A stretch of DNA of 64,000 nt, taken from contig JBCAML010000008.1 of assembly GCA_038503075.1 (NCBI GenBank), forward strand, positions 248,001 to 312,000, written 5' to 3'. The notes beneath the pieces were generated by a model. It was not told where the DNA came from. It saw nothing but the letters and a program-made list of their open reading frames with translations, and made no database searches. Source of the stretch: Gyromitra esculenta (lineage: Eukaryota; Ascomycota; Pezizomycetes; Pezizales; Discinaceae). The position numbers and the translations under genes were made by a program. This document shows positions 9,566 to 20,187 of the stretch, in pieces; positions within the stretch are counted from its first letter, which is position 1, and each line of letters begins with the position of its first letter.

Positions 9566-12546
9566 GACTCAACTGAGTCTGCTGCATCGAAGGCAGGAAA
9601 ACGAGGTGGCAATGGTGGCGGAAAAACAGAAGGAGCGTCTCAAGGGGCGAGGTTTATCTCCAAGCTCTCAGGTATCCCCCGAGATAAGCAGTGCTACTTG
9701 AAGAATAAACTAAGCGATGAGAGTACTTTTACGAAGTTCCACAGGCTCTACGAAGTGTTCGAGTATAGAGGACTCGAGGACGGCGACAGCGTAAGGTTAT
9801 CTGTAACAGGGTTTGTATTTGTAGAATACAAGAGTGTACAATAGAAGACGTTGCTTAAAGAAAGAAGAAGGAAAAGTACAACAAGAGGGGAAAGCCCTTC
9901 GCTTATATACCACGTTCCAACTCTTTTGATGACAAAGACATGACTCATTATAACGAGAAACCCATAGAAATACAAAGAACATCAATAAAACGCGACAATC
10001 GTGTACCCATGTACCTAACCGATCGACATGACGTTCATCCATGAAGGAGCGGGAGGGGCGGCAGCAGCATTGGTAACAGCTCTCCTCATGGCGGGGCGTT
10101 TTGAGGCGGAGGGGCAATTTGAGAAGATATGCCCTTCTCCAGCACAGAACAGACAGCGGTTGTTGGTTTGTCTCCAGGATTTTTCTTCAGGAGACAGTTT
10201 TCTTCTCCCATTGATCTGAACATATCGTTGTTCAGGGGCAGGGCGTGAGGTGGAGTCTCACGGTTGAGTCCCTCGTTAAGCTCTTCAGTATCCCTGGAGA
10301 TGAGCAGTGCTACTTAGACGAGGTAACAACGCGTTCAAAGAGTGCAGCGTTTCTACAGGTTCTACGATGGGTCTATCTCAAGGCGAGATAAGTGCAGTGG
10401 AGCGAACAGCGACAGCGAGGATTCTGAGGTAGAATTGAGGTAAAGTTTATAACAAAGACAGGAGAAGGTAAACGAGAACGTTGCTTAAGGAAAGAAGAAG
10501 AAGAAAACAAAGAACGACTAAAATCCATCGTTTAAATACCCCTCTTTTCCTGACAACCGATAGCAACCAAAAATACAATAACATTATACGAAAACCTTTC
10601 AAACCCATGACAACCGTCTAACCGAAACCTAACCCTATACCCGATCCTTAATCCATGAAATGGAGGTGCGACCGAAAGAGAGATCCATGGGTGCAAGTCC
10701 TCCAGGTGCGAAGGAGGAAGAGGCAGGGGTGAAGGCAGCGGGAGCGGCGGTGGAAGCGGTGAATTGTCCCATAGTGTTACGGGCAGCATTTTTTTTCTCT
10801 TCACTTCTTGCTCGGATGCGATTGTCCAAGCGAAGGAGGAAGGCGCAAAGGGAAGTAAAAGTGGTGGGGAAGTCGGCGACGGTCACTACGGCTTCTTTCA
10901 ACTCGTCTGACATTCCAAACTCCAGGGCGTCATTCTTTGCTGATTCATCGTAGTTTAGCCTTCCCATGATCCGTTGGAAGTCAGTGAGGTAAGCGGAAAA
11001 ATCCCTTTTTCCTTGTCGGAGCTGGTGCAATTCACGGCGAGCGGTTCCCAGTGGATCGGGGTCACCGAAGGCGGTCTCCAAGGCTGTAATCAATTCGGCG
11101 GCGTTGTTCCAGGTTGTAAGACCGGTACTACTTACCGCACAGGAAATCTCCAAGAAGCTTTAGATAACAATCTAGACGCTATAACCTGCCCGGTTGCTAT
11201 CCGCAACACAATACACAGGCGCAAGTCCTAACTGCTTCTTATGAACCGCTAAAAGATAACCGTAGGGTTCAAAGTAGGGATCGAGCAAAGTTCCGTGAAG
11301 AACTTCCAATAGTAAGGTTTTAATAACTAACGCTGAAGGGTCCTTGGCCCTATGTGTAGTTTGAATATCGCTTGCTTTGCTTGTTGGGTATCGTGTTCGT
11401 TCGAATATACTCTTCGTCTAACCAATCTGGAAGGACGAGGTCTGTTGTGGACGCGTCGTGACTTTGAGGTTCGTGTCGCGTGAAGCAACAACAAAGTCTC
11501 TTGAAGAAATAAAGGATTCTTTGCATGAAGAAAGTATTACTTGAAGATGAAACGAACGCAGGACCTTGAGAGTATGAATGAAAGTCGTATACCGCTAAGC
11601 TATACAATATAATATTGATAAGGCTCGTTCTTCGTCGCTAATGATCAGGAAGACCCTTCTCAACGGTAGAACACTGGACTACTTATAGTAGTCAAGCGTC
11701 GAATACAAAGGCTATGTAATAACATGAACTAACATGGAGAAATCCCATAGACCCTGAAACGCTTTCCTTCGCTCCTACCCCTCTCATTATCGTATGGCGT
11801 GATTGTCGGAATTAACCGGCGACGCAACGTATAAGCGAATCGGGGAAGTGTCGATCGAAAGAGTTGGCCATTGATGACACAAGGAAACCAAACATCCAAT
11901 CTGAATCTTATTAATAATCAACCAAGATTAATAATAACAAACATGGTCTGGGATTGAGCGCTAGTCTATATGTGTACATCATAAGCGAACTCAAGTCGTA
12001 ACCAACTAACCTACCAATAGGTATAACACAGGTAGTGGTCCCATCAGGGAGGACAGAGTGGCGGATTTGTTCGAGGGCGGCTCCCTCAAGGCGGCTGATA
12101 GCATACAATATCATATTGTTGCTACTGGAGAAGCGGTCGGCATTAACCGAGAGTTTCGATCGGAGTTGTAGGACGAACCTGGTGAGTTTATCACGGGACC
12201 CATTGAACTTATCTGGGTCAGGCATCTTGTCTGAACGGCCTCCTTGTGTATGAGCGGGAGGCGGTGGTGGCGAGGGCGCAGGTGGTGGAGGAGCGGCGTT
12301 GCGAAGGCGGGCGACTTCTGCTTCAGTAGCTTGTAGTTGGGACTGGCAAGTGTTGAACCTTGCCGTCATGTTGTTCCTCTCTTGAGTGGCTTCCTCAAGT
12401 TGTAGGTCTGCATAGGTGAGGTTATCGACCCGCTGTTGATAGTGGGAACGGATTTCCTCATAGGCGGAGGCGAGGTCGGCGTTGGCGGCGGCCTGGAAGT
12501 TCTCAAATGTAGGGAAGGTCCAGGGGGCGGGGGCAGGGTTGCTCAT
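9556..12546 (-). CDS. Gag polyprotein of copy 2
   Basis: Starts at ATG 12544-12546 (MSNPAPAPW) and stops at 9556-9558. The coding parts are 12546-12029, 11109-10661, 10250-10047 and 9632-9556, separated by three LTR insertions. Their sum is 1248 nt, 415 residues, with no stop. It has an N-terminal coiled-coil-like stretch (YADLQLEEATQERNN), a proline-rich hinge, a capsid-like domain and a CCHC zinc knuckle (CLFCAGEGHIFSNC) for RNA binding. It ends in a proline-rich tail just before the frameshift site. It forms the particle shell and carries Pol by frameshift fusion. As it lies, the gene cannot be expressed intact. Confidence 0.9.
9638..10046 (-). mobile_element. Solo LTR inside copy 2 gag, TSD GAGCG
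   Basis: A 409-bp LTR, TCTCAAGG...CCATGAAG on the plus strand, flanked by GAGCG at 9633-9637 and 10047-10051. It lies just downstream of the zinc-knuckle coding region. Confidence 0.9.
10256..10660 (-). mobile_element. Solo LTR inside copy 2 gag, TSD TGGAG
   Basis: A 405-bp LTR, TCTCACGG...CCATGAAA, flanked by TGGAG at 10251-10255 and 10661-10665. Its U5 hairpin and GAACGTTGCTTAAGG motif are present. Confidence 0.9.
11115..12028. mobile_element. Solo LTR of a different family (TG...CA ends), TSD CAGGT
   Basis: A 914-bp insertion in copy 2 gag starting TGTAAGACC and ending GGTATAACA. This gives an imperfect 9-bp terminal inverted repeat with canonical TG/CA ends. CAGGT flanks it at 11110-11114 and 12029-12033. 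It has no coding capacity and no similarity to the gypsy LTRs around it. It is most likely a solo LTR of another LTR retrotransposon, though which superfamily cannot be told. Confidence 0.78.
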
Positions 12547-12592
12547 GGTGATTTTCGGTTGAGGGGGAGCGGGGTAGAGGGTGTAGATTAGG

Positions 12593-12603
12593 AAGCAACG
12601 TAA
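12593..12603 (-). promoter_or_regulatory. Primer-binding site of copy 2 (self-priming type)
   Basis: On the minus strand, two bases (TT) after the 5' LTR, the sequence ACGTTGCTT is complementary over 9 of 9 bases to AAGCAACGT in the LTR, 53 nt downstream of its TATA box. This arrangement matches Tf1/sushi elements, in which the first bases of the RNA fold back and prime reverse transcription. I recognise no tRNA 3' end complement here. Confidence 0.7.
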
Positions 12604-13015
12604 TCTCAAGGAGCGAGATTCTAGTCAAGCTCTCAGGTATCCCCCGAGATAAGCAGTGCTACTTGAACGAGAAACCAACGACAAGAGAGTGTACGGAGAT
12701 TCTACAGGCTCTACTAGTGGTTCAAGTTATGATGACCTGAAGACGGCGACGGCGAAAGATTACGAAGTGTAATCCGTGTTTGTTTTCGTAAGATACAGTG
12801 AGTGTACAATAGAAGACATTGCTTAAGGAAAGAAGAAGGAAAAGTACAACAAGAGGGGAAAACCCTTCGCTTATATACCACGTTCCAACTCTTTCGATGA
12901 CAAAGACATGACTCATTGTAACAGGAAACCCATGGAAACACAAAGAACAAACATCAAAACGCAACGACCATGTACCCATGTACCCAACCTATCAACGAAA
13001 CATCCATCCATGAAA
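12604..13015 (-). mobile_element. 5' LTR of copy 2
   Basis: A 412-bp LTR next to the primer-binding site. It carries the promoter of the element and ends TTTC...GAGA in element sense. About 23 differences from the 3' LTR. Confidence 0.92.
12816..12877 (-). promoter_or_regulatory. Predicted promoter core of the gypsy 5' LTR
   Basis: On the minus strand TATATAA (12877-12871) is followed 53 nt downstream by AAGCAATGT (12824-12816), a one-base variant of the family's AAGCAACGT. A CT-rich stretch lies between them, as in many fungal promoters. The start is inferred from its complementarity to the primer-binding site. Confidence 0.55.
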
Positions 13016-13709
13016 GGTTTGCCAATTTCTATCGTCGATTTATCCTAGGATTTTCGAAACTCACATCGCCCCTTACAGCTCTCACAAAGAAAGGAATTGC
13101 CTTCGAATGGACCTTGGAAGCAGATATCGCATTAGAAAACTTAAAGCACACTTTCACCACTGCCCCAATTCTTATTCACTTTGATCCTGACCAGATCATA
13201 GTGGAAACTGACACATCCAATTTCGTATCAGGAGGCGTACTGTCTCAATATGATGACACCAGAATATTGCATCCAGTAGCTTTCTTTTCTAAAAAAACAC
13301 TCACCTGCAGAGTGCAATTACGAAATCTATGACAAAGAACTACTTGTAATCATCCGTGTGTTTAAAGAATGGCGCCCGGAACTGGAAGGCTCTAAACACC
13401 CTATTGATGTAATAAGTGACCATAAGAACCTGGAGTACTTCATGAGTACAAAACAACTTAAACACCATCAAGCAAGAGGGGCTGAATACCTCTCGCGGTT
13501 CGATTTTGTTATTACTTACCGACCAGGGAATCAAGGAGGGAAGCCGGATGCATTGACCAGGAGATCAGGAGATCTCCCCAAGGAAGTGGATGAACGACTA
13601 GCACACCAGAGTCAGGTGGTGCTAAAGAAGGAAAATATTGATCCCAAGATAAGTTTGTTGTCGGCTTCTTTGTCAAATGAAGCTGTTGAACTGGACGCCC
13701 CCCTACAAA

Positions 13710-14541
13710 TCTCACAGTTCAGTCCCTTGTTAAGCCCTTCAGTATCCCTGAAGGTGAGCAGTGCTACTTAAGCGAGGAACTAACTCGTTTGAGGAGTGCC
13801 GTATTTCTACAAGTTCTACAGCGGGTATTCTTCAAGGCGAAGAATCAGCGATGTTTCACAGCGACAGCGACGGTTCTCAAGGGGCGAGGTTTATCTTCAA
13901 GCTCTCAAGTATCCCCCGAGGTGAGCAGTGCTACTTGAAGGGAAAACTAAGCGACGAGAGTATTCACGATGTTCCACAGGCTCTACGAAGTGTCTCAAAT
14001 ATAGAGGATTTGAGGGCGGCGACAGCGTAAGGTTATGAGGTATAACCGAGGGTTGTATTGTAAAATTCAAGAGTGTACTATAGAAGACGTTGCTTAGAGA
14101 AAGAAGAAGGAAAAGTACAACAGGAGGGGAAATCCCTTCGCTTATATACCACAATCCAACTCGTTCGATGACAAAGACTTGACTCATTGCAACGGAAACC
14201 CAAAGAAACACACGGAACAACAACGTAACACAACAACCTCGTACTTCTATTCCTGACGAACCAACAAAAACAGTTATCCATGAAACGGTTCTGAGGTAGA
14301 GCTGAGATAGTATTAAAGTAATACAGGTAGAAGTAAAACGAGAAAGTTGCTTAAGGAAAGAAAAGGAAGAAGAACAAGAACGACCAAAACCCTCCGCTTA
14401 AATACCCCGCTTTCCTGTAGCACAACCAACAACCTAACAATAACCGAAACGCAGCCGAACAACAAAGCCATTATACTCGAACAACCCTTCACTACTACCA
14501 ACAACTTCATCTTAACCTATTACCCGGTTCCATCCGTGAAA
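13710..14541 (-). mobile_element. Solo LTR in copy A, TSD ACAAA, itself split by another LTR
   Basis: Starts TCTCACAG and ends CCGTGAAA, flanked by ACAAA at 13705-13709 and 14542-14546. Without the inner LTR (13875-14284) and one duplication it is about 417 bp, the family length. Confidence 0.88.
13875..14284 (-). mobile_element. Solo LTR nested in the LTR at 13710-14541, TSD ACGGT
   Basis: A 410-bp LTR, TCTCAAGG...CCATGAA, flanked by ACGGT at 13870-13874 and 14285-14289. The 3' end is one A shorter than usual if the duplication is 5 bp. Confidence 0.87.
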
Positions 14542-15260
14542 ACAAAAACACTTCCTGGAAGGATATAGTGTTGACAAGTTCCCGGAAAAGATACTCCTGG
14601 CACTGATGAACAAGGACCAACAATCGAAGAAAATAACTCTAAGCGAGTGCATGGAGGAAAATAATCGATTATATTATCGAGGAAACCTCTATGTACCCGA
14701 CTTCGACCCTCTTCGCCTGGAACTTATTAAAAGACATCACGATGCCCCTGGCTCAGGACATCCCGGAAGGGATAAAACCTTTGAATTAATAAGTAGAAGT
14801 TTTTACTGGCCAAAGATGAGAGAATCTGTCAGCCACTACATACGAAATTGCCATATTTGCCAAAGAGCAAAACCAGTTATCCAACGTACACAAGGAGTCC
14901 TCCACCCCCTACCCATCCCAAATCAACCTTGGCAAGAAGTATCGATGGACTTCGTCACAGGTCTCTTGGAATCTAACGGATATGATGCTATCATGGTAAT
15001 TGTCTTTCATGGATGGTTGTTCAGTTGCAGGGTTAGTTGCGTGGATGTTTGGTTGTTTTATTTTGTTGTTGTTCGTTATGTTTGTCTAGGTTTTTATCAC
15101 AATGAGTCATACATTTGTCATCCAAGGGTTGGAATATAGGAATATAAGCGAAGGGCTTCCCCATCTTGTTATACTTTTTCTTCTCTTTTCTTTAAGCAAC
15201 ATCTTCTGTAGTACTCTTCTTTGTATCTTCACAATACAAACCTTGGTTATACTTCATAAC

Positions 15261-15672
15261 TTTCACGGATAAGAATCGGGTAATGGACTAGGATGGTTGT
15301 GGAGGTTACGAAGGGATTCTTTGAGTATAATGGCTTTGTCTTTCGGTTATGTTTCGGCTGTTGCCAGAGGGCTGTTTGTGTTACGAAAGCGGGGTATTTA
15401 AACGGAGGATTTTGGTCGTTGGTGTTCTTTTGTTCTTTTTCTTTAAGCAACGTTCGTTTACCTTCTTCTGTAATCATTTGAATACTATCTCGGTTCTACC
15501 TCAGAATCCTCGCTGTCGCTGTTTACCTGGCTGCACTTATCTCGCCTTGAGATAGACCCTTCGTAGAACTTGTAGAAACACAGCACTATTCAAACGTGTT
15601 GTTTCCTTGTTTAAGTAGCACTGCTCACCTTCAGGGATACTGAAGGGCTTAACCAAGGACGCGACCGTGAGA
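15261..15672 (+). mobile_element. Nested solo LTR, TSD ATAAC
   Basis: A 412-bp LTR, TTTCACGG...CCGTGAGA, flanked by ATAAC at 15256-15260 and 15673-15677, inside the LTR that starts at 15005. Confidence 0.9.
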
Positions 15673-15799
15673 ATAACCCTTTGCCATCGCTGTCAATAGG
15701 TCGCCTTGACTTATCGCCCCTGTAGAGCTTGTGGAATTATCATTCAAACTCTTGTCACTTGTTTTCGTTCAAGTAGCACTGCTCACCTTTGGGGATACC

Positions 15800-16669
15800 T
15801 TTCACGGATGAAACCAGGTAATGGGTTAAGATAAAAGTTGTTGGTAGTAGCGAAGGGTTATTTGGATATAATGGCTTTGTTGTTCGGTTGTGTTTCGGTT
15901 GTTGTTTAGTTGTTGTTTGTGCGACGGGAAAAGCGGGGTATTTAAGCGAAGGATTTCTGTCGTTCTTGTGTCTCTTCTTCTTCTTTCCTTAAGCAACGTT
16001 CTTGTTATCTTCTGCTGTAATCTCACGGTTGAGTCCCTCGTTAAGCCCTTCAGTATCCCTGAAAGTGAGCAGTGCTACTTAATGAGGAATCAACGCGTTC
16101 AAAGAGTGCAGCGTTTCTACAGGTTCTACGATGGGTCTATCTCAAGGCGAGATAAGTGCAGCGAAGTGGACAGCGACAGCGAGGGTTCTGAGGGAGAACC
16201 GAGATAGTATTTCGATCGTTACAAGAGAAGGTAAACGAGAACGTTGCTTAAGGAAAGAAGAGAAAGAGAGACAAGAAAAACCAAAGTCCTTCCTTAAATA
16301 CCCCGCTTTCCTGTAACACCAACAACAACCTGACCACAACCGAAACACAAAGACATTATTACGATAACTAAAACATAACCGAACAACAAAGAAATTATAC
16401 AACCATCCCAACAATGATACAATCAGCAACCAAACCACGATTCATTCTCTAAGTCAATCCATGAAATGTAACCATCGAATACTATCTCGGTTCTACCTCA
16501 GAACCCTCACTGTCGCTGTCCAACTTCGCTGCACTTATCTCGCCTTGAGATAAAACTTCGTAGAACCTGTAGAAACGTCGCACTCTTTGAACGTGTTGGG
16601 ATCTCTTTTAAGTAGCACTGCTCACCTTCAAGGATACTGAAGGGCTTAACAAGACACCCAACCATGAGA
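15800..16669 (+). mobile_element. Nested solo LTR, TSD ATACC, split by a further LTR
   Basis: TTTCACGG...CCATGAGA, flanked by ATACC at 15795-15799 and 16670-16674. Pieces 15800-16020 and 16472-16669 sum to about 419 bp. It lies in the U5 hairpin region of the surrounding LTR. Confidence 0.9.
16021..16466 (-). mobile_element. Solo LTR at the deepest nesting level, TSD TGTAA
   Basis: A 446-bp LTR, TCTCACGG...CCATGAAA, flanked by TGTAA at 16016-16020 and 16467-16471, inside the LTR at 15800-16669. Confidence 0.9.
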
Positions 16670-17495
16670 ATACCAAAGGGCTTGACGAAAACCTCGCTCC
16701 TTGAGATTGTCGATCGATTAACAAAGATGCGACATCTAATCCCGTGCAATACCACCATCAATTCTCGAGATGTAGCCAACCTCTATTTACAACATGTCTA
16801 GAAGCTCCATGGCCTACCTACGCACATTACCTCTGATCGGAGCACACAGTTCACAGCCCATTTCTGGAAGGACCTCTGTAAACGACTTGGAATTCAAGCT
16901 AGAATATCTACCGCCTTCCATCCGGAAACCGATGGACAGACAGAACAACTGAACGCGGTTATGGAGCAATACTTACGTTCCTATGTCTCCTATCAACAAG
17001 AAGACTGGAGTAAGTGGCTACCTATGGCAGAATTCTCAGCGAATAACCAAGAGTCAGCCAGTACAAAGGTTTCCCCCTTCTTTGCTAATTGTGGTTACCA
17101 CCCCTGGTTTGACACTACCTTTCTTCCCGTTCAAACAACCCCGCAAAGTCTAAACACCACCTCATTCACCCCAAAAATGCAAGAATTGCATCATTACCTA
17201 TGAACTCAGATCAGAACGGCTCAAGACATCCAAGAAATGGCCATGAATAAGCACAGAACGCCTGCTCCGGCTTACCAAGTTCATGATCAAGTCTTTATTT
17301 CAATGAAGAACATTAGGACTACCCGTAATGTTAGAAAGTTAGATTGGAAATGGATGGGGCCCTACCCTGTCAAGAAAATAGTGTCCCCGTTTGCCTATGA
17401 AATAGACTTACCATCTATAGTCTAGTACCATCCGGTATTCCATGTTTCGTTGTTAAAACCCGCGGCCAATAACCCCCTCCTGGGACAAGTCATAC

Positions 17496-18513
17496 TGTTG
17501 GAATTTGTGGTGACTCTGTACATTTCCTAATTTGTTTGTATTATTGTTTACTCACATGCATATATTACTGGTTATTGGGATACATAGATAACGGAGTTAC
17601 TATTTTTATTTACTTTGGGTATTATAGTTTAATCTTTCACTTTGTTATAGATTTGGGACGTCATATCTCGTGTATACTTGCTATGTTTATATGTTGCATA
17701 GGAAATGAGTCATGTTTACTCAGCCGAAACATCTTGTTATCTTCTTTTGTAACACAACTCATGTTTTCCTTGTTTTTACATTTACTTGGCAGTTTTTACG
17801 GGGTCAAAGGGATTTCCCACCTATATTTTTACCACAGTTGGAGAATAGCTGTATGTGTATAAATACTTTTGTATTTCCCTTCAGTTATTTCCTTTCGTTC
17901 TTCAGACAATTATCGATAGACAATTCAGACCTTAGACCTAAGCTCGAATCTTCTTATTCTCGCTTATATCTCATCTTCCTCAGAGATTATAGTCACTTCG
18001 CTCCTCCCATAAGATCTCAAGGAGCGGGTTTCTTATCAAGCTCTCGAGTATCCCTCGAGATGAGCAGTGCTACTTGAATGGGAAACCAACAGCAAGAGTG
18101 TGTACGGAGATTCTACAGGCTCTACGAGTGGATCAAGTTAAGATGACTTGAAGACAGCGACAGCGACGGGTTACGAGGTGTAACCGAGGTTTGTATTGTG
18201 GAATACAAGAGTAAACAATAGAAGACGTTGCTTAAAGAAAGAAGAAGGAAAAGTACAATATGAGGGGAAACCCCTTCGCTTATATACCACGTTCCAACTC
18301 CTTCGATAACAAAGACATGACTCATTATAACAAAAAACCCATGGAAACACAAAGAACAATAACAGAACGCGACAACCATATACCCATATACCTAATCAAT
18401 CAACAAAGCATCCATCCATGAAATAAGATTCTGACTTTAGATACACCAGAGACTCATTGCTCTTGCTGTTCTTCCGTTGTTATTGATTACAACCTCCTGG
18501 TTCCATTTCAATA
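17496..18513. mobile_element. Solo LTR of a third family (TGTTGG start), TSD CATAC, split by a gypsy LTR
   Basis: Starts TGTTGGAATTTG and ends CCATTTCAATA, an imperfect inverted repeat whose last bases may be a mutated CA. CATAC flanks it at 17491-17495 and 18514-18518, where copy A pol resumes. Without the gypsy LTR at 18015-18423 it is about 604 bp. TGTTGG starts are common in Ty1/copia LTRs, but the assignment is tentative. Confidence 0.75.
18015..18423 (-). mobile_element. Gypsy solo LTR nested in the TGTTGG LTR, TSD TAAGA
   Basis: A 409-bp LTR, TCTCAAGG...CCATGAAA, flanked by TAAGA at 18010-18014 and 18424-18428. Its U5 hairpin is a fully paired variant (TCTCGAG GGATA CTCGAGA). Confidence 0.9.
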
Positions 18514-18783
18514 CATACCTCCTCCTTCCCCAATTATTGTTAACGAACAGGAGGAATACTTTATTGAGAAGATCCTTGAGCAAAGGACACATTGTGGGCA
18601 CTTACAATACCTTGTTGAATGGATGGGATATGCCCATCCAACCTGGGAACCTGCGGAAGATCTTTGTGATACCGTTGCCCTAGAGACATTTTTAGCTACG
18701 ACAGCTACCCTCACCCCTATTGTTCGCAGGAGCTCACACTTGAGACAGGGAGCTACTTTCAAGGATAAAGTCAGATAGTGGGT

Positions 18784-19659
18784 TCTCAAGGAGCGAGTTT
18801 TCGTCAAGCCCTTTGGTATCCCCAAAGGTGAGCAGTGCTACTTGAACAGAAACAAGCGACAGGAGTTTAAGCGATGATTCCACAGGCTTTTCACGGATGG
18901 AATCGAGTAATGGGTTAGAATGAAGTTGTTGGTGTTTACGAAGGATTTCTTTGGGTACAATGGTTTTGTTGTTCGGTTATGTTTCGGTTGTTGTTGGATG
19001 GTTGATTTGTGTTACGGGAAAGCGGGGTATTTAAAGTGAAGGATTTCGGTCGTTTTGTACTTCTTTCTCTTCTTTCCTTAAGCAACGTTCTCGTTACCTT
19101 CTCTTGTATTATTTGAATACTATCACAGTTCTACCTCAAGACCCTCGCTGTCGCTGCTCACTTCGCTACTTCTATCTCGCCTTGAGATACCAAAACTCCC
19201 GTAGGACTTGTAGAAAACATTGCACTCCTCGAACGTGTTGTTCACCCCGTCTAAGTAGCACTGCTCACCTTCAGGGATACTGAAGGGCTTAGCGAGGGAC
19301 ACAACCGTGAGAAGGCTTTACGAAACGGGGGAGTTATGATGACTCTGACAGCGAGACTACGTTGGTGTAGTGGCGTGATGAGACGAGAGGTATCACGGAA
19401 GCGACAAAGGATTTGTGGGAATCCTGGCTTGTATTTGTAGGATACAAGTAAAGTGACAATAGAAGACGTTGCTTAAGAAAAGAAGAAGAAAAAGTACAAC
19501 AAGAGGGGAACACCCTTCGCTTATATACCCATGATTCTACCTTTCACTGACCAACATATGACTCATTGCAACCGAGACTCAAAGAAACATAAAGAACGAC
19601 AAAACACAACAACCTTATATCCCATATCGAACTAGCTAACGAAACAACCATCCGTGAAA
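18784..19659 (-). mobile_element. Solo LTR in the copy A 3' LTR, TSD TGGGT, itself split
   Basis: TCTCAAGG...CCGTGAAA, flanked by TGGGT at 18779-18783 and 19660-19664. It is about 447 bp without the inner LTR, the longer subtype also seen at 3325-3777. Confidence 0.88.
18889..19312 (+). mobile_element. Solo LTR nested in the LTR at 18784-19659, TSD AGGCT
   Basis: A 424-bp LTR, TTTCACGG...CCGTGAGA, flanked by AGGCT at 18884-18888 and 19313-19317. Confidence 0.9.
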
Positions 19660-19776
19660 TGGGTTAGGGATGGGTTAGGAAAGGTGATAGCGGATTATAG
19701 TTTTCTTTTATAATGTCTTTGTTGTTCGGCTATGTTCGGCTATGGATTAGGTGAAGAAAAGCAGGGTATATAAGGG

Positions 19777-20187
19777 TCTCAAGGAGCGAGATTCTCGCCA
19801 AGCTCTCAGGTATCCCCCGAGATAAGCAGTGCTACTTGGACAAGAAACTAACGACGAGAGGATGTACGAAGGTTCTACAGGCTCTACTAATGGTTCAAGT
19901 TATGATGACTTGAAGACGGCAACAGTGAAAGATTACGAAGTGTAATCCATGTTTGTTTTCGTAAGATACAGTGAGTGTACAATAGAAGACGTTGCTTAAG
20001 GAAAGAAGAAGGAAAAGTAAAACAAGAGGGGGAATCCCTTCGCTTATATACCTCATTCCAACTCGTTCGATGACAAAGACGTAACTCATTGTAACGGAAA
20101 CCCAGAGAAACATAAAGAACAACGACACAACATAACAACCTTGCAGCCCCGTACCTAGCTGACCAATGAAAGCAACCATTCATGAAA
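19777..20187 (-). mobile_element. Solo LTR in the copy A 3' LTR, TSD AAGGG
   Basis: A 411-bp LTR, TCTCAAGG...TCATGAAA, flanked by AAGGG at 19772-19776 and 20188-20192. It sits directly after the TATATAAGGG box of the host LTR. Confidence 0.9.

Larger units (their letters stand above)
5042..13015 (-). mobile_element. Full-length Ty3/gypsy chromovirus copy 2, TSD GGTTT, with four nested LTR insertions
   Basis: The element has two 412-bp LTRs (5042-5453 and 12604-13015). Its 5-bp duplication GGTTT (5037-5041 and 13016-13020) splits the copy A sequence AFLGF / ANFYRRF. Internally, on the minus strand, it has PBS, gag, frameshift signal, pol and polypurine tract. It is interrupted by solo LTRs at 7380, 9638 and 10256 and by a TG...CA LTR at 11115. 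Taking these out with one duplication copy each gives gag of 1248 nt and pol of 3675 nt, both divisible by three and free of stops. The two LTRs differ at about 23 of 412 positions by my hand count, mostly transitions. The chromodomain and self-priming PBS place it near the Tf1/sushi group. Confidence 0.93.
15005..16706 (+). mobile_element. Solo LTR in copy A integrase, TSD TTGTC, carrying three nested LTRs
   Basis: Starts TTTCATGG and ends CCTTGAGA, flanked by TTGTC at 15000-15004 and 16707-16711. Its own pieces are 15005-15260, 15678-15799 and 16675-16706, about 410 bp. The LTRs at 15261-15672 and 15800-16669 are inserted in it. Confidence 0.9.
2240..18756 (+). pseudogene. Pol of copy A (protease, RT, RNase H, integrase, chromodomain), in fragments
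   Basis: The fragments, in order, are: protease tail 2240-2363; RT N-terminal part 2773-3324; RT fingers/palm 3778-4108, whose YLDD position reads YLNN; RT end 4526-4582 and 4998-5041; RNase H 13021-13709, with a frameshift near 13300; integrase zinc-binding HHCC region 14547-15004; integrase core and GPY-like region 16712-17495; chromodomain 18519-18756. Nonsense codons include TGA at 2999, 3071, 3263 and 17201 and TAG at 16799. Several match CGA to TGA or TGG to TAG against copy 2. It is dead by both insertions and point mutations. Confidence 0.85.
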
